Notes under the pieces: generated by a model
The model's database searches: none
Seen by the model: only the letters and a program-made list of their open reading frames with translations
What the model was told of the DNA's origin: nothing
Program-made: the position numbers and the translations under genes
Shown here: piece by piece, positions 1 through 10,585 of the stretch
Numbering within the stretch: the stretch's first letter is position 1
How the letters are laid out: each line of letters opens with the position of its first letter
Assembly: GCF_001884105.1 (NCBI RefSeq)
Contig: NZ_MACI01000011.1
Span: 82,042-146,041 of the forward strand
From: Bacillus luti
Lineage (GTDB): Bacteria; Bacillota; Bacilli; Bacillales; Bacillaceae_G
Reading direction: 5' to 3'
Length of the DNA stretch: 64,000 nt

Positions 1-1433
1 GACTGCAATATTCCAGCAACTTGACCTGCTTTCATTCCCGTTAATCCGTCATATAAACTTCTTACTTCATGTACTTTTTTATCATCTTTTAACTTTTGAA
101 CGACTTCTTCTAGCTGTTCTAAACTTTCTTTTTCTTTCATATCTTTTTTCGTTTCTACTACTAACGTAACATCAGCGTGGGTTTTAACAGTTTTATTAAA
201 TGCTTCTTCATACTTTTCATATGCAATCCTTGTATCACTCTGTTTAGGTAAAGCTTCCACGTCAGGGAACTGCAAATTTGCAGTACGTAACGGCAATAAG
301 CAAATAACAATAAATGTTGTAACAACAATAATCATTGCGATTGGATGTTTCATTACAAATTGCGCAAATGTGCGCCACGCCTTTGCCGGCGTATGTGCTA
401 CTTGATTCTTTTTTAATATTCGTTTACCGATTAACGATAATAGTGCTGGAAGAAGTGTGAGTGAGAATACAATACTCATAATCACAACAATCATTCCGCT
501 AATAGCAACAGATTGAATATAATCTATCTTAAAGAAAAACAAACCAGACAGTCCGACAAATACACATAATCCTGAAAATACGATAGCGCGACCTGCTGTC
601 TGATATGTAATTGCTATCGCTTCTTTTACCGTTCGTTTTGCAACTTCCTCTCGAAAGCGATTTACAAATAATAGAGCAAAATCAATGGATAGTGCAAGTC
701 CAATCATCGGTGCAACATTTAATACGAAAATAGATAATTCTTTATCGATACCTATGAAATATAAAATGCCCATTGTGCTAATAACACTAAGTGCCCCATT
801 TAAAATTGGTAAAATAGATGCCAAAAGACTACCAAATGAAAATAGTAATACGAGGAATGCAATTGGTAAGCCAATCATCTCTGCTACTTTTAAATCATTT
901 TGCGTTCTTTCATTAATCTCTTGATTAATTTTAGGGAACCCTGTAGGTGTTACCTTTAGCGTCTTATTACTTTCTTTCTCAATTTTATCAGCGAATTGTA
1001 ACGTCTGTTCCATTCGTTCTTTATTTGTTTTCCCGGAAAATAAAATCGTCGCATAGCCGATATCCTTTTGTAACATTTCTTTATTTTGTATTGGGTGATG
1101 GAAAGATTCATACGTCTCTTTCTCTTGAATACTCTTTACAATTTTCTCTATTTCCTTTTCGAATTCCTCATGTGAAGCATTCTTATTTTTTTCAAAAACG
1201 AGTAGGAGTGTATCTTGAGACCTTTTAAAATCTTTATCTAAAATTTCTTTCGTTTTTTGATAGTCCCCTTCTGTTTGAAAACCATCACCGCCCAATACTC
1301 CTGGAAGCTTTGGAGCGAAAATACCGAGTGCTATTGCGAGTAATAGTAACGCCACAATTACCGTATAACGAAACTGGTATAAAAAAGAGCCTAACTTCCC
1401 CCACCTATCAACTTTATGTACATTTGTCTTCAC
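1..1433 (-). CDS. MMPL/RND-family membrane transporter (YdfJ-like), C-terminus cut by window edge
   Basis: Proton-driven exporter of the MMPL branch of the RND superfamily, acting in the cytoplasmic membrane. About 477 residues are visible. There is an N-terminal membrane segment (about residues 20-35), a large extracytoplasmic domain, then a cluster of hydrophobic helices containing the family-type stretch GLALSIDFALL followed by NRFREE, and a linker with AKAWRTFAQ before the second half. The start is GTG at 1431-1433, preceded by AGGTG about nine bases upstream and giving VKTNVHKVDRW; the nearby ATG is in another frame. The 3' end lies before base 1. The substrate is not evident; relatives export lipids or drugs. 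Confidence 0.85.
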   Translation of the reverse strand, partial: MKTNVHKVDRWGKLGSFLYQFRYTVIVALLLLAIALGIFAPKLPGVLGGDGFQTEGDYQKTKEILDKDFKRSQDTLLLVFEKNKNASHEEFEKEIEKIVKSIQEKETYESFHHPIQNKEMLQKDIGYATILFSGKTNKERMEQTLQFADKIEKESNKTLKVTPTGFPKINQEINERTQNDLKVAEMIGLPIAFLVLLFSFGSLLASILPILNGALSVISTMGILYFIGIDKELSIFVLNVAPMIGLALSIDFALLFVNRFREEVAKRTVKEAIAITYQTAGRAIVFSGLCVFVGLSGLFFFKIDYIQSVAISGMIVVIMSIVFSLTLLPALLSLIGKRILKKNQVAHTPAKAWRTFAQFVMKHPIAMIIVVTTFIVICLLPLRTANLQFPDVEALPKQSDTRIAYEKYEEAFNKTVKTHADVTLVVETKKDMKEKESLEQLEEVVQKLKDDKKVHEVRSLYDGLTGMKAGQVAGILQ

Positions 1434-1501
1434 ACATTTTCACCTACTTTAAAGAATTCAACTTTCATTTATACTGTATCACATCTTCACACAAACAAAA
1501 A

Positions 1502-1539
1502 ACGTCTAGAAAAACTATAATGATAGTTTTTCTAGACGT
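1502..1539 (-). terminator. Rho-independent terminator after the PAP2 gene
   Basis: A 17-bp stem (ACGTCTAGAAAAACTAT with its complement) and a 4-base loop. On the minus strand it is followed by a run of T, so it ends the PAP2 transcript before the MMPL gene starts. Confidence 0.85.
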
Positions 1540-1543
1540 CTTT

Positions 1544-2191
1544 CTATCTCTCGTTATTAAGCCCAAGCCTCTCGGTAAGCAAACGATGAAAATAAATTGC
1601 TATGATGAGCAAAATACCACCGAAGCAGTAGCCCGCTAAAATATCAGTTGGGTAATGTACATTTAAAATGATTCGACTTAATCCAATCAATACGATTAAT
1701 ATACCTAGCAAAATCGTTATAACATATTTCCCCGTTACACTCTTCAAATTTGCAGCAATGATATAAGCAAGAAAACCGAATGTCATAATAGATAGCATTG
1801 CATGTCCACTAGGGAAACTATATCCAAGTGCATCTAGCGCTTCATTTAATGACGGACGATCTCTTTTCACAATTTCTTTAATCCCTTTATTAACAAGGTG
1901 TGTTACTAAAATACCTAATGGATACACAATCATCGCAGCATAATAACGCTTCTTCCAAAAAACGAGCAAACTTATAACAAGCGTAGTTATTATCCCAATC
2001 TCAGACCCCATCTTTGTAAAATATGAGAAAAATGTAAGTGAGCCTTCTGTCTGTAACCCTTTTACCAATCCACGGACATATGTATCCATCACTGTAACGC
2101 CACCTGTATGTACGCGCCAAGCAATAATACTAAATACAACAAGTAATAAACCGATACACATTACCTCATATTGATGTAACTTCTTCTTCAA
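1544..2191 (-). CDS. PAP2 superfamily membrane phosphatase
   Basis: Integral membrane phosphatase of the PgpB/BcrC type that removes phosphate from lipid phosphates such as undecaprenyl pyrophosphate or phosphatidylglycerophosphate. The three PAP2 signature motifs are present in order: K105..R112-P113 (KEIVKRDRP), PSGH at 127-130, and SR at 172-173 leading to H179 and D183 (SRIILNVHYPTD). About six hydrophobic segments surround them. It starts at TTG with GGAGG eight bases upstream. It stands alone between two terminators. The exact lipid substrate cannot be told from sequence. Confidence 0.88.
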   Translation of the reverse strand: MKKKLHQYEVMCIGLLLVVFSIIAWRVHTGGVTVMDTYVRGLVKGLQTEGSLTFFSYFTKMGSEIGIITTLVISLLVFWKKRYYAAMIVYPLGILVTHLVNKGIKEIVKRDRPSLNEALDALGYSFPSGHAMLSIMTFGFLAYIIAANLKSVTGKYVITILLGILIVLIGLSRIILNVHYPTDILAGYCFGGILLIIAIYFHRLLTERLGLNNER

Positions 2192-2215
2192 ACGATTTCC
2201 TCCTACTATGAAAAA

Positions 2216-2242
2216 ATGCGATTTCTACGTTAGAAACCGCAT
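2216..2242 (-). terminator. Terminator of the pot operon
   Basis: Twelve-pair stem with a three-base loop just after potD on the minus strand; one position is a G-U pair in the RNA. It runs into TTTTTT. Confidence 0.85.
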
Positions 2243-2250
2243 TTCCTTAC

Positions 2251-3300
2251 TTATTTACCTTTTGTTTTTAACTCTGTCCAATAACGATCGTAGTCTTTTA
2301 ACTTATCGTCTACATCAACAAGCCATTCTGTACGATCTAATTCTTCTTTCGTTAAGAAGATCATATGGTTATCACGATATTCTTTACTGTGAAGAGGATG
2401 AGCTTTTTCATTCGGATTACTGTAACCAATTGACTCGTAGTTTTTCACACTTACTTTTTCATCTAATAAGTAGTTCATAAACTTCTCTGCAAGTTCCTTA
2501 TGTTTCGCACCTTTTGGAATTGCTAACGTATCAGCCCAAATCGTGCCGCCTTCTTTTGGTACAACGTATCCTACATCTTTATTGTCTTTTGCAATAAATG
2601 CTGCGTCTCCAGACCATACAGTCCCAATCCAAGCATCTTCTGTAATGAATTTCTGTTTAATATTATCTGTATCGAATGCTAATAAGTTTGGAAGTAGCTT
2701 CTGTAAATCATTTGAAGCTGTCTTTAACTCTGCATCAACTTTCGTGCTATTTGAGAATCCATTCTTTTTAAGTCCCATTCCTAGAACTTCACGAGAATCG
2801 TTTAATAAAGTAACATGCCCTTTATATTTCTCATTCCATAAATCTGCCCAGCTTGTAGGTACTTCTTTCACATACTTTTTATTGTATGCAATGCCTGTTA
2901 CACCCCAAGTATATACTAGAGAATACTTATTCTCTGGATCAAACGCAGGTGTTTTAAAGTTAGAAACAAGGTTCTCAATGTTCGGGATGTTCTTCTTGTC
3001 TAAAGGCTCTAGTAAGTCCATCTTCGCCATTGTTTTCACCATGTAATCAGATGGCTGAATTAAATCATACGTTGCGCCACCAGCTTGTAATTTTGCAAGC
3101 ATTTCTTCATTACTTGCATATTTGTCATAATTGATTTTCACGTTATATTTCTTTTCAAAATCTTTTAAAACCTGCTCATCAAAGTTGTCAGCCCAACTAT
3201 AAATATTTAATTCTTCTTTCTTCTCACCACAGCCCGCAAGTACACCTGCAACAAGGCCGAAGCTAATAGCTGCGCCAGCTAATGTCTTCACTAATTTCAT
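2251..3300 (-). CDS. potD: Spermidine/putrescine ABC transporter substrate-binding lipoprotein
   Basis: Extracellular polyamine-binding component. The N-terminus is a lipoprotein signal (MKLVKTLAG..., lipobox LAGC) with Cys24 as the lipidated residue. The mature part starts with the PotD-type INIYSWADNF-like stretch (LNIYSWADNF) and contains DLIQPSDYMV and the VWSGDAAFI segment typical of the family; its 349 residues match the usual length. It is the last gene of potA-potB-potC-potD, 38 bp after potC, with GAGGAGG upstream of the start. The gene order and the closest motifs support polyamine uptake; spermidine versus putrescine preference is not readable. Confidence 0.93.
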   Translation of the reverse strand: MKLVKTLAGAAISFGLVAGVLAGCGEKKEELNIYSWADNFDEQVLKDFEKKYNVKINYDKYASNEEMLAKLQAGGATYDLIQPSDYMVKTMAKMDLLEPLDKKNIPNIENLVSNFKTPAFDPENKYSLVYTWGVTGIAYNKKYVKEVPTSWADLWNEKYKGHVTLLNDSREVLGMGLKKNGFSNSTKVDAELKTASNDLQKLLPNLLAFDTDNIKQKFITEDAWIGTVWSGDAAFIAKDNKDVGYVVPKEGGTIWADTLAIPKGAKHKELAEKFMNYLLDEKVSVKNYESIGYSNPNEKAHPLHSKEYRDNHMIFLTKEELDRTEWLVDVDDKLKDYDRYWTELKTKGK

Positions 3301-3338
3301 CGGTTTATTACCTCCTCGTACTTTCTATATCATTCGTA

Positions 3339-4139
3339 TTATAAAGGAAGGTGTCCTCCAGAGTTTTCTTCACCATCTGCACCTTTGTTACGGAAGATTT
3401 CAGATAAAACCATTAATCCTACGATAACAACAATTAAAATTGTAGAAAGAGCATTAATCTCAGGTGATACTCCGCGCTTAACCATACTGTAAATGTATAA
3501 TGGCAATGTTGTTGATCCTGGTCCTGATACGAAGAAACTAATTACAAAATCATCAATTGATAATGTGAATGTTAATAACGCTGCCGAAACAACTCCCGGC
3601 GCAATTGCTGGAAATGTTACATAGCGAAACGTTTGCCACGGTGTTGCACCTAAATCATTTGCGGCCTCTTCTAAATCACGTCCCATACTAGACAGACGCG
3701 CTGCTAAAATAACAACAACAAATGAAATACTAAATGTAATATGCGCAATAATAATCGTTACTTGTCCAAGTTCCATACCTAATTGACTAAATAAGATTAG
3801 TAAAGATAATCCCATTAAAATATCAGGAATTAAAATTGGTAAGTATACAAGACCATTAATTGCCCCTTCAAAACGATATTTATAACGATGTAAGGCAAGT
3901 GCAAAAAACACACCAAGAATTGTCGTTACAATCGTCGTTATAACTGCAATCGTCATACTATTTATAAACGCATCAATAACATCTTGTTTTTGAAATAAAT
4001 CTGTATACCAATGGAATGTAAAACCTTCCCATTCTGCATTAATGCGCGAATCGTTGAAGGAATATACCATTAAAACCATCATTGGAAAATACAAAAACAA
4101 TAAAATTAACCAAGAATAAGAAACTAAAAACTTCTTCAT
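3339..4139 (-). CDS. potC: Spermidine/putrescine ABC transporter permease
   Basis: Second membrane permease subunit of the polyamine importer. It has about six transmembrane helices; the cytoplasmic EAA loop, which docks on PotA, reads EEAANDLGATPWQTFRYVTFP near residue 160. Its 266 residues are normal. It follows potB by 6 bp and precedes potD, so it is translated from one mRNA with them. The only oddity is a hydrophilic C-terminal tail rich in Gly and Glu. Confidence 0.93.
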   Translation of the reverse strand: MKKFLVSYSWLILLFLYFPMMVLMVYSFNDSRINAEWEGFTFHWYTDLFQKQDVIDAFINSMTIAVITTIVTTILGVFFALALHRYKYRFEGAINGLVYLPILIPDILMGLSLLILFSQLGMELGQVTIIIAHITFSISFVVVILAARLSSMGRDLEEAANDLGATPWQTFRYVTFPAIAPGVVSAALLTFTLSIDDFVISFFVSGPGSTTLPLYIYSMVKRGVSPEINALSTILIVVIVGLMVLSEIFRNKGADGEENSGGHLPL

Positions 4140-4145
4140 CTTTGC

Positions 4146-4994
4146 CTATTCCCCTCCGTTTCCATCATATTTATATACTTTCGTTGCACGATAATATAAG
4201 TAAATTAACAGAACAGAGAATAGAACAACAATCATAGATAACGCAGAACCAAACGGCCAGTCACGCGATCCTAAGAATTGATTTTGAATTACGTTTCCGA
4301 TTAACGCTACTTTCGATCCACCCATAACGTCTGATACAACAAACATTCCGATAGAAGAGACGAATACTAAAATAGAACCAGTAACAATCCCTGACATCGT
4401 CATTGGTACTGTTACATTCCAAAATGCCTTTACTGGTGTTGCCCCTAAATCATAAGCTGCCTCTAGCTTACGCTTATCCAGCTGCTCAATAGCCGCATAC
4501 ACTGGTAAAATCATAAATGGTAATAAAGAATATACCATTCCGAGTATTACAGACGGTGTATTATATAATAAATTTAAAGGTTCACTAATAATACCTAATT
4601 TCAATAACAATGTGTTTACAAGACCTTGTGAACGTAAAATAACAATCCATGCGTATGAACGAACAAGGAAGTTAATCCAGAACGGGATCGTTGCCAATAA
4701 TAAAAGGATAGAACGATATTTGCGATCAACAATTGTAATTGTATAGGCAAATGGATAACCAATTACTAAACAAAGTACCGTCGTAATAACCGCAATTTTC
4801 ACTGTTTCCCATAATGTCCCCATATATAATGGATCAAACACGCGCACTATGTTATCTAGTGTAAACTTCATTTCCACTGTCCCGTATGCTCCGCGCTGCA
4901 TGAAGGCAAATGCGAGTACGAACAGAAGTGGAATTAGGAAGAAGAGTAACAGCCATACGACTGTAGGTAATGCGAGTAATTTCCCTTTCTTCAA
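4146..4994 (-). CDS. potB: Spermidine/putrescine ABC transporter permease
   Basis: First membrane permease subunit of the polyamine importer: six predicted helices and the EAA-type loop [22 protein letters not shown]. The start is TTG at 4992-4994; its first base pairs overlap the potA stop (TTGA), with GAGGTG eight bases upstream inside potA, so the two are translationally coupled. PotB and PotC form the heteromeric channel energised by PotA. Confidence 0.93.
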   Translation of the reverse strand: MKKGKLLALPTVVWLLLFFLIPLLFVLAFAFMQRGAYGTVEMKFTLDNIVRVFDPLYMGTLWETVKIAVITTVLCLVIGYPFAYTITIVDRKYRSILLLLATIPFWINFLVRSYAWIVILRSQGLVNTLLLKLGIISEPLNLLYNTPSVILGMVYSLLPFMILPVYAAIEQLDKRKLEAAYDLGATPVKAFWNVTVPMTMSGIVTGSILVFVSSIGMFVVSDVMGGSKVALIGNVIQNQFLGSRDWPFGSALSMIVVLFSVLLIYLYYRATKVYKYDGNGGE

Positions 4995-5974
4995 TTTAAG
5001 GTCACCTCGTCCTCTTGCTCCCAGCCTACATATACATTATCTCCAATGCTCCACTGTGCTGCTTCTCCAGCAGTTTGATATGCCATTAGTAATTCTGATG
5101 TTTTCTCATCACGTACATAAAGCTTTTCCATATTTCCAACAAACTCAATATCTTCAATATGTCCAAGATGGTATTCTTTTAAAATTGGCTCTTCAACCGA
5201 ACGAACCTTTACATTTTCAGGGCGAATTGCTACGTAGCTTTCCCCATTTTTCACAATATTATTTTCACCGATGAACGTCGCAACAAACAATGTTTTCGGT
5301 TGATTATAAATTTCTTTCGGGGTGCCGACTTGCTCTATATGCCCTTTATTCATAACGACAATACGATCACTCATACTCATCGCTTCTTCTTGATCGTGCG
5401 TTACGTATATGAACGTAATTCCTAAATTACGCTGTAAGTTCTTCAATTCACGTTGCAAATCTTTTCGTAACTTAAAGTCAAGCGCTCCAAGTGGCTCATC
5501 TAATAATAATACGCGTGGGTTATTAACAATCGCTCTCGCAATTGCGACACGCTGCTGCTGTCCACCAGAAAGCTTCGAAGGTTTACGATTACGAAACTCA
5601 AGTAACTGTGTTAAACGCATTGCCTCTTCAGCACGTTCTTTCTGCTCTGCTGCTGGTACTTTTTGCATTTTCATACCGAAACAAATATTTTTCTCCACAC
5701 TCATATGCGGGAATAGTGCATAATGTTGAAACACTAAGTTCATATGACGCTTATATGGCGGCAAATCGTTAATTCTTTCATCATCTAATAAAAGATTTCC
5801 TTTAGTTGGCGTTTCAAAACCTGCGATCATACGAAGTAATGTCGTTTTCCCGCAACCACTCGGTCCTAAAATTGTTAAAAATTCTCCTTCTTTAATATCT
5901 AAAGAAAGAGGTGGGATAATCACTTGATTTCCAAAATGTTTTTCTACTGCTTCAACTTTAATAATCTTTTTCAT
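4991..5974 (-). CDS. potA: Spermidine/putrescine ABC transporter ATP-binding protein
   Basis: Cytoplasmic ATPase of the polyamine importer. It shows Walker [10 protein letters not shown] (about residues 37-45), Q-loop, signature LSGGQQQR, Walker [14 protein letters not shown]-loop VTHDQEEAM, then a C-terminal TOBE-like domain with AIRPENVKV. Length (327) is a little shorter than the E. coli protein but normal for Bacillus. First gene of the operon. In many Bacillus genomes a small XRE/cupin regulator precedes potA; here the 238 bp upstream contain only the terminator of the neighbouring gene and AT-rich sequence. Confidence 0.95.
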   Translation of the reverse strand: MKKIIKVEAVEKHFGNQVIIPPLSLDIKEGEFLTILGPSGCGKTTLLRMIAGFETPTKGNLLLDDERINDLPPYKRHMNLVFQHYALFPHMSVEKNICFGMKMQKVPAAEQKERAEEAMRLTQLLEFRNRKPSKLSGGQQQRVAIARAIVNNPRVLLLDEPLGALDFKLRKDLQRELKNLQRNLGITFIYVTHDQEEAMSMSDRIVVMNKGHIEQVGTPKEIYNQPKTLFVATFIGENNIVKNGESYVAIRPENVKVRSVEEPILKEYHLGHIEDIEFVGNMEKLYVRDEKTSELLMAYQTAGEAAQWSIGDNVYVGWEQEDEVTLN

Positions 5975-6153
5975 TTTCCCGTCCTATCTACCTTAAATTT
6001 TAATTTTTATATTCATGAATAAATATTTATGTTTTATAGACTATTTTTTGTTTCGATCCAAACAAAAATGATTATTTAACAAGCGTTCGCTTCTATTCTT
6101 TATGTAGTATGTTTGATTCATTTTCGCACGATACATAACGTCGAACAGAAAAA

Positions 6154-6173
6154 CCCCTTCCATTGCGAAGGGG
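6154..6173 (-). terminator. Terminator of the aldehyde dehydrogenase gene
   Basis: CCCCTTC/GAAGGGG stem with a 6-base loop; on the minus strand the stem is followed by TTTTT. Confidence 0.85.
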
Positions 6174-6212
6174 CTATTATCATACGGCTACGCCTACTGA
6201 TAAACACCATCA

Positions 6213-7580
6213 TCATTTTAACAACTTTCGTATGAATTTTAAAGCACTTTTTGTAGAAGAGTAACGAATTTTCATGTCGAATGCTGTAGATTGGGCTAAA
6301 ATGCTTTTATAATGTGAAAAAGTCCGAAAACTTTCTTCCCCATGATAACTACCTAAACCACTACTTCCGACGCCTCCAAAAGGTAAATACGGCGTTGCAA
6401 GATGATAGACAACATCATTAATACAACCTCCGCCATATGAAATATTACTCGTCACCTTCTTTTGTACTTCTTTATCTTCAGAAAACACATATAAAGCTAA
6501 CGGCTTCGGATGTTGCTGAATTGTATCAATGACATCTTCTATTTTGTCATATTCTATAATTGGTAAGATTGGTCCGAAAATTTCATCTTCCATAACAGTA
6601 CTTTGCCATGTAACATTTGTTAACACTGTCGGTTCAATATGTAACGTTTCTTTTTTATAATTTCCGCCGATTTCAGTTTTACCATCTTTCAAAAATGTAC
6701 ATAATCGTTCAAAATGACGCTCGCTCACAATTCGTACGTAGTTGTCATTATTGAGCGGCTCTTTCCCATACTGCTCCGCAATTTCATGTCGCAGTGCCTC
6801 AATCAACTGTTCTTTCACAGAAGAATGCACATACATATAATCAGGTGCTACACACGTCTGCCCAGCATTTAAAAACTTACCCCACACAATTCGTCTTGCG
6901 GTTACATCTATTTTTGCATCTTTATGTACAATACAAGGGCTCTTTCCGCCAAGTTCTAACGTAAGCGGCGTTAACTGTTTCGCTGCTGCTTCCATTACAA
7001 CTTTCCCAACGCCAACACTACCTGTAAAGAAAATATAATCAAACGGTTCCCCTAGCAAAGCTGTACTCTCTTTAACGCCACCTTCTACTGCCGCTACAAG
7101 CTCTTCTGGGAATAATTCCTCTACTATTCTCACAATCACTTTTGAAACGTTTGGCGTTAACTCTGATGGCTTTAAAACGACTGTATTACCAGCTGCCAAT
7201 GCTCCTACAAGTGGCGCAATTGCTAATTGAAACGGATAATTCCACGGCGCAATAATTAGTGTCACACCATACGGTTCTGGTACTACTTTTCCCTTTGATC
7301 CGAAATGAGTAAGTGCTGTTCGGACACGCTTCGGTTTACTCCACGATGAAATATGTTTTAATTGAAAAGAAATTTCTTTTAATACGTATCCTATTTCTGT
7401 TGTAAACGATTCGTGAACTGACTTATTTAAATCTACTTTCAATGCTTGAAATATCTCATCTTCATAACGCTGAATTCCATCATAAAGCTTCTTCAAATTC
7501 GTTTTTCTTGTTTCTATACTTCTTGTATGTCCATTATAAAAATATTCCTTTTGTTTCTTTACAATAGAAGAAATGCTCAT
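6213..7580 (-). CDS. NAD(P)-dependent aldehyde dehydrogenase (class 3-like, YwdH type)
   Basis: Oxidises aldehydes to carboxylic acids in the cytoplasm or at the membrane face. Family motifs are all there: APWNYPFQLA, VLKPSELTP, FTGSVGVGK (nucleotide-binding turn), catalytic Glu in LELGGKSPC, catalytic Cys in NAGQTCVAPDY, and EIFGPILPI. The 455-residue length and absence of an N-terminal extension resemble class 3 enzymes acting on fatty or aromatic aldehydes. The reading frame extends 26 codons further upstream (to 7658), but ATG at 7578-7580 has AGAAGGTG at proper spacing and matches the usual N-terminus MSISSIVKKQ. The gene is monocistronic; its physiological substrate is unknown. Confidence 0.9.
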   Translation of the reverse strand: MSISSIVKKQKEYFYNGHTRSIETRKTNLKKLYDGIQRYEDEIFQALKVDLNKSVHESFTTEIGYVLKEISFQLKHISSWSKPKRVRTALTHFGSKGKVVPEPYGVTLIIAPWNYPFQLAIAPLVGALAAGNTVVLKPSELTPNVSKVIVRIVEELFPEELVAAVEGGVKESTALLGEPFDYIFFTGSVGVGKVVMEAAAKQLTPLTLELGGKSPCIVHKDAKIDVTARRIVWGKFLNAGQTCVAPDYMYVHSSVKEQLIEALRHEIAEQYGKEPLNNDNYVRIVSERHFERLCTFLKDGKTEIGGNYKKETLHIEPTVLTNVTWQSTVMEDEIFGPILPIIEYDKIEDVIDTIQQHPKPLALYVFSEDKEVQKKVTSNISYGGGCINDVVYHLATPYLPFGGVGSSGLGSYHGEESFRTFSHYKSILAQSTAFDMKIRYSSTKSALKFIRKLLK

Positions 7581-7813
7581 CCATTCACCTTCTCCCACTA
7601 GTTTTATCTCGCTATTAACGAGCAGTACGACTCTCACCTGAAAATCCAGCGAATGCAAGGATGTTAGACGCGAGCCGAACGAATAATCAGTCGAGATGCC
7701 TCCTGATTAAAAATTCATTTTATCCAATTCTTTCATTATTTATATAGAACTTTTTTATTCGTAAAATTACATTATATATAATTTTTTCTTTTTTATAAAA
7801 TTCATTGCTCACA

Positions 7814-7847
7814 AAAAACTACCGAAAGAAAATCTCCCGGTAGTTTT
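7814..7847 (-). terminator. Terminator of inhA1
   Basis: AAAACTACCG paired with CGGTAGTTTT, loop of about 13 bases, followed by TTTTTTG on the minus strand. Confidence 0.85.
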
Positions 7848-7853
7848 ACAGTA

Positions 7854-10241
7854 TTAACGATATAAACGAACAGCACCTGCAGAATTATCATCAGCTTGTC
7901 CTACTACTTCAAACTTCAGACCAAGCTTCGGTAAAATACGTCCTGCATCTGGAATTTGTTCATTGATATACTTTTTAGAATCATCAAACTTCGGCACGCC
8001 TGCTAAACCATTATACGTATACGTTCCACGCGTTGGAGATACAACTTTCCAAGCTGGCGTTTTGTCGAATGAGAACGCCGCATCAGCGATTTGGAATCGT
8101 GTACTACTGTCAATTGTCGGTTTACCATTTAAAGTTCCTACAATTGCTTCTGGATGAGAATCAACTACACCAAGGAAACCGTGTCCTGGATGTAAACCAA
8201 CCCAGTTATCTAAGTAAGCTGAATCCGCATACCATACAACCATACCTGAGTTATATTCTGGACCGCGAGCATATTTCAATGCGCTATCTGATCCAGTATG
8301 GTTTCTCCACTCTACATAGTAGTTATGTTTTTTCTTCTCTGTTCCGTTAGATACAACGAAACCATCTAATTTAAATTGTGATGTACCTTCTGCATCATCT
8401 GAGAATGCAACTTTACCATCTACTGTTAATGACGCATTATCAAGTAGGAAACCGTTTAATGCTAAACCGCCATCCGTAATGTACTCAAATGTTAATTTAA
8501 CTTTCTGGCCTTTAAATTGACTTAAATCATATGACTTGTCAATCCATTGTCCTTTTGTCGAATCTGCATTTCCATTATTTGCTTTCTCGCCAAGTCTTTC
8601 AATTAACGTTTGTTTACCATCTTCTGTTACAGCGTGTACTTCAAGGAAATCATATTCAGCTTCAATTTCATATAATGATTTGAAATCGAATTTTGCAGTC
8701 GTTGCATTTGTTAAATCGAACAGTGGTGTTTCCATTTTCGTGTGAAGGTTGTCACCTTTTGTGCTGTAGTAATACTGCTTACCAAATGCTGGTGCAATTG
8801 ATTTTACGTCTTTATCTGGTAAGTTAACACGAATCATACCTGGTCGGTTAGATTTCGTAACACTTTGGTCTAAATATGTTGCTAGACCGATACCTTTATT
8901 TAATTTCTCGTAATCTACTTCTACGATATTTGCCCAGTTACCACCGATTGTTTTTTGGAAAAACTCTTTATTTTGTGGTGAGAAACTCGTTGGCGTTGTT
9001 CCAGCGATTTGACCAGCCCAGCTGCCGCCACTCATAACAGACCATGCTTGAATTGGCTCACCATGACCCGTATAGTCTGTATCATACTCATCTGGAAGAC
9101 CTAAATCGTGACCGTATTCATGCGCGAACACACCAACTGCTCCATCTTCTGGTTCAATTGTGTAGTCGAACGCTGCCATCTTTCCGCCCCAATATGGAAC
9201 TTTCGCTTGTGTACCTTCAATTGCGAATGGTTTTGGTCCAACTGTCCAGCGATGTGACCAAATTGCGTCATCACCTAATTTACCGCCGCCAGCTTCTTGT
9301 CCCACACCCGCATGAATAATCATTAAGTGGTCAATTAAACCGTCCGGTTGATTTTGATTTCCATCACCATTTACATCGTATTGATCGAACTGATCAAATT
9401 GTGATAAATCAAGACCGCTATCTACAGCTGCTTTTAATGCATCTTTTACTAGATCACGTGGTCCTTTTGGCCCTTTATTATCATGACCAGTAGCAGCATC
9501 TGCACCGTAATCAGCAGCTTTACCAGGAACTGTTAACCATTTTGTAACTGTTCCATCCACAGTATAACTACCACCAGATTGCTCTTCATAATATTGTTTA
9601 AACGTTTCGATTTTACTTCCATCCTCTAGCTCGAATGGCTCGTTACCGAATAACATTTTTTCATAGTGTTCTTTATTGAAATCGTTAGAATACATATAGC
9701 CAGGCTCTTTATCGATATTGTTATGTTTGAAATCAGCGTACTCTACAAGTAAAACAAGTACTTTATCTTTACGAACTTCACCGTTATATTCTTTTTGCTT
9801 TGCTGGAGAAGTTGGTACTTTACCGTTTAAACCACCTTTCACTGGACCTGTCGCTGCAGGTGTCCCCGTTGCAGGCTTGTCTAACTTTTCTTTCGTATCT
9901 GCTTTCGCATCTTTCACTTTCTTTATAAAGTCAGATGCTTCTTTCGTAAGTGGGTCCCCATTTGTTACTTCTTTCCCAGGATTTTCACCCTTTTTGTTCT
10001 CTACGTATTTTTCGACAGCTTTCTTTGTTTCTGTCTCTGAAGCCTTCGAATCAATTACCCCACGTTCTTTTAGCGCATTTGCTAAACGCTCCTCTGGAAT
10101 TAAATGATCATCAACTGGGCTCGTAGCTGACTTATTCACAGGTGTTTCAGCATACGCAGATTGAGTACCAGCGCTGAATGAAATACCTAGAACAGCTGTT
10201 AAAGCAATTGATGATAACACTTTAAATGGTTTCTTTTTCAT
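7854..10241 (-). CDS. inhA1: Immune inhibitor A zinc metalloprotease (M6 family)
   Basis: Secreted protease known in the B. cereus group to cleave host antimicrobial peptides and matrix proteins, to shape the secretome, and to associate with the exosporium. Signal peptide at residues 1-31 (cleavage near SAYA-ETP), a charged propeptide to about residue 155, then the peptidase domain with zinc site HEYGH at 374-378 and the downstream Glu of GLPDEYD, and a C-terminal half with a jelly-roll/MAM-like region ([10 protein letters not shown]) and a VEG-type domain. Its 795 residues are full length. The position directly beside sinI-sinR is the diagnostic context for inhA1 rather than the inhA2/inhA3 paralogues. 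Strong RBS GGGGAGG. Known repression by SinR/AbrB is from literature. Confidence 0.95.
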   Translation of the reverse strand: MKKKPFKVLSSIALTAVLGISFSAGTQSAYAETPVNKSATSPVDDHLIPEERLANALKERGVIDSKASETETKKAVEKYVENKKGENPGKEVTNGDPLTKEASDFIKKVKDAKADTKEKLDKPATGTPAATGPVKGGLNGKVPTSPAKQKEYNGEVRKDKVLVLLVEYADFKHNNIDKEPGYMYSNDFNKEHYEKMLFGNEPFELEDGSKIETFKQYYEEQSGGSYTVDGTVTKWLTVPGKAADYGADAATGHDNKGPKGPRDLVKDALKAAVDSGLDLSQFDQFDQYDVNGDGNQNQPDGLIDHLMIIHAGVGQEAGGGKLGDDAIWSHRWTVGPKPFAIEGTQAKVPYWGGKMAAFDYTIEPEDGAVGVFAHEYGHDLGLPDEYDTDYTGHGEPIQAWSVMSGGSWAGQIAGTTPTSFSPQNKEFFQKTIGGNWANIVEVDYEKLNKGIGLATYLDQSVTKSNRPGMIRVNLPDKDVKSIAPAFGKQYYYSTKGDNLHTKMETPLFDLTNATTAKFDFKSLYEIEAEYDFLEVHAVTEDGKQTLIERLGEKANNGNADSTKGQWIDKSYDLSQFKGQKVKLTFEYITDGGLALNGFLLDNASLTVDGKVAFSDDAEGTSQFKLDGFVVSNGTEKKKHNYYVEWRNHTGSDSALKYARGPEYNSGMVVWYADSAYLDNWVGLHPGHGFLGVVDSHPEAIVGTLNGKPTIDSSTRFQIADAAFSFDKTPAWKVVSPTRGTYTYNGLAGVPKFDDSKKYINEQIPDAGRILPKLGLKFEVVGQADDNSAGAVRLYR

Positions 10242-10585
10242 CCCTTATTTCCTCCCCTAATAAATAATATGTATTACAAATTGAATTTTATTAAAAATTC
10301 AATATTTTTTCAATATTTAGTTATATTATGTAATTTTTTTAATATATTTGTAAAAATTTCATAGTTAGTATACGAATATATCACAATTCAACAATGTTTT
10401 CTGAAAATATTGAAAATATTTATCGAACAATTTATAATTATTTCCATTGAGGGAGTTTAATGGGGATTTTATCTTTGTTTTATCTACACAATAAATGATA
10501 ATTCGATACATAAAATACAAAATTCGATTCATTATCATTTATTCTGTAGCAGCAATTATGACCGATAATTAGGGAGGAATTACAC
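10242..10585. other. Divergent intergenic region inhA1 / sinI
   Basis: 344 bp of very AT-rich sequence holding the back-to-back promoters of inhA1 and sinIR. I see a 9-bp hairpin (TTGAATTTT ... AAAATTCAA, 10281-10302) in the inhA1 leader and a long inverted repeat before sinI (listed separately). No additional gene is apparent. Confidence 0.6.
10490..10543. repeat. 13-bp perfect inverted repeat upstream of sinI
   Basis: AATAAATGATAAT at 10490-10502 is exactly complementary to ATTATCATTTATT at 10531-10543, with a 28-base spacer that contains ATTCGAT twice. It ends 42 bp before the sinI start. It could be a regulator-binding palindrome or a leader hairpin; which one is not clear. Confidence 0.75.

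Noticed and set aside
2208-2480. Plus-strand ORF over potD 3' end
   Set aside because: Shadow of potD and its terminator, no RBS or homology.
5975-6150. Looked for a polyamine regulator gene upstream of potA
   Set aside because: No ORF with start and RBS; only AT-rich DNA.
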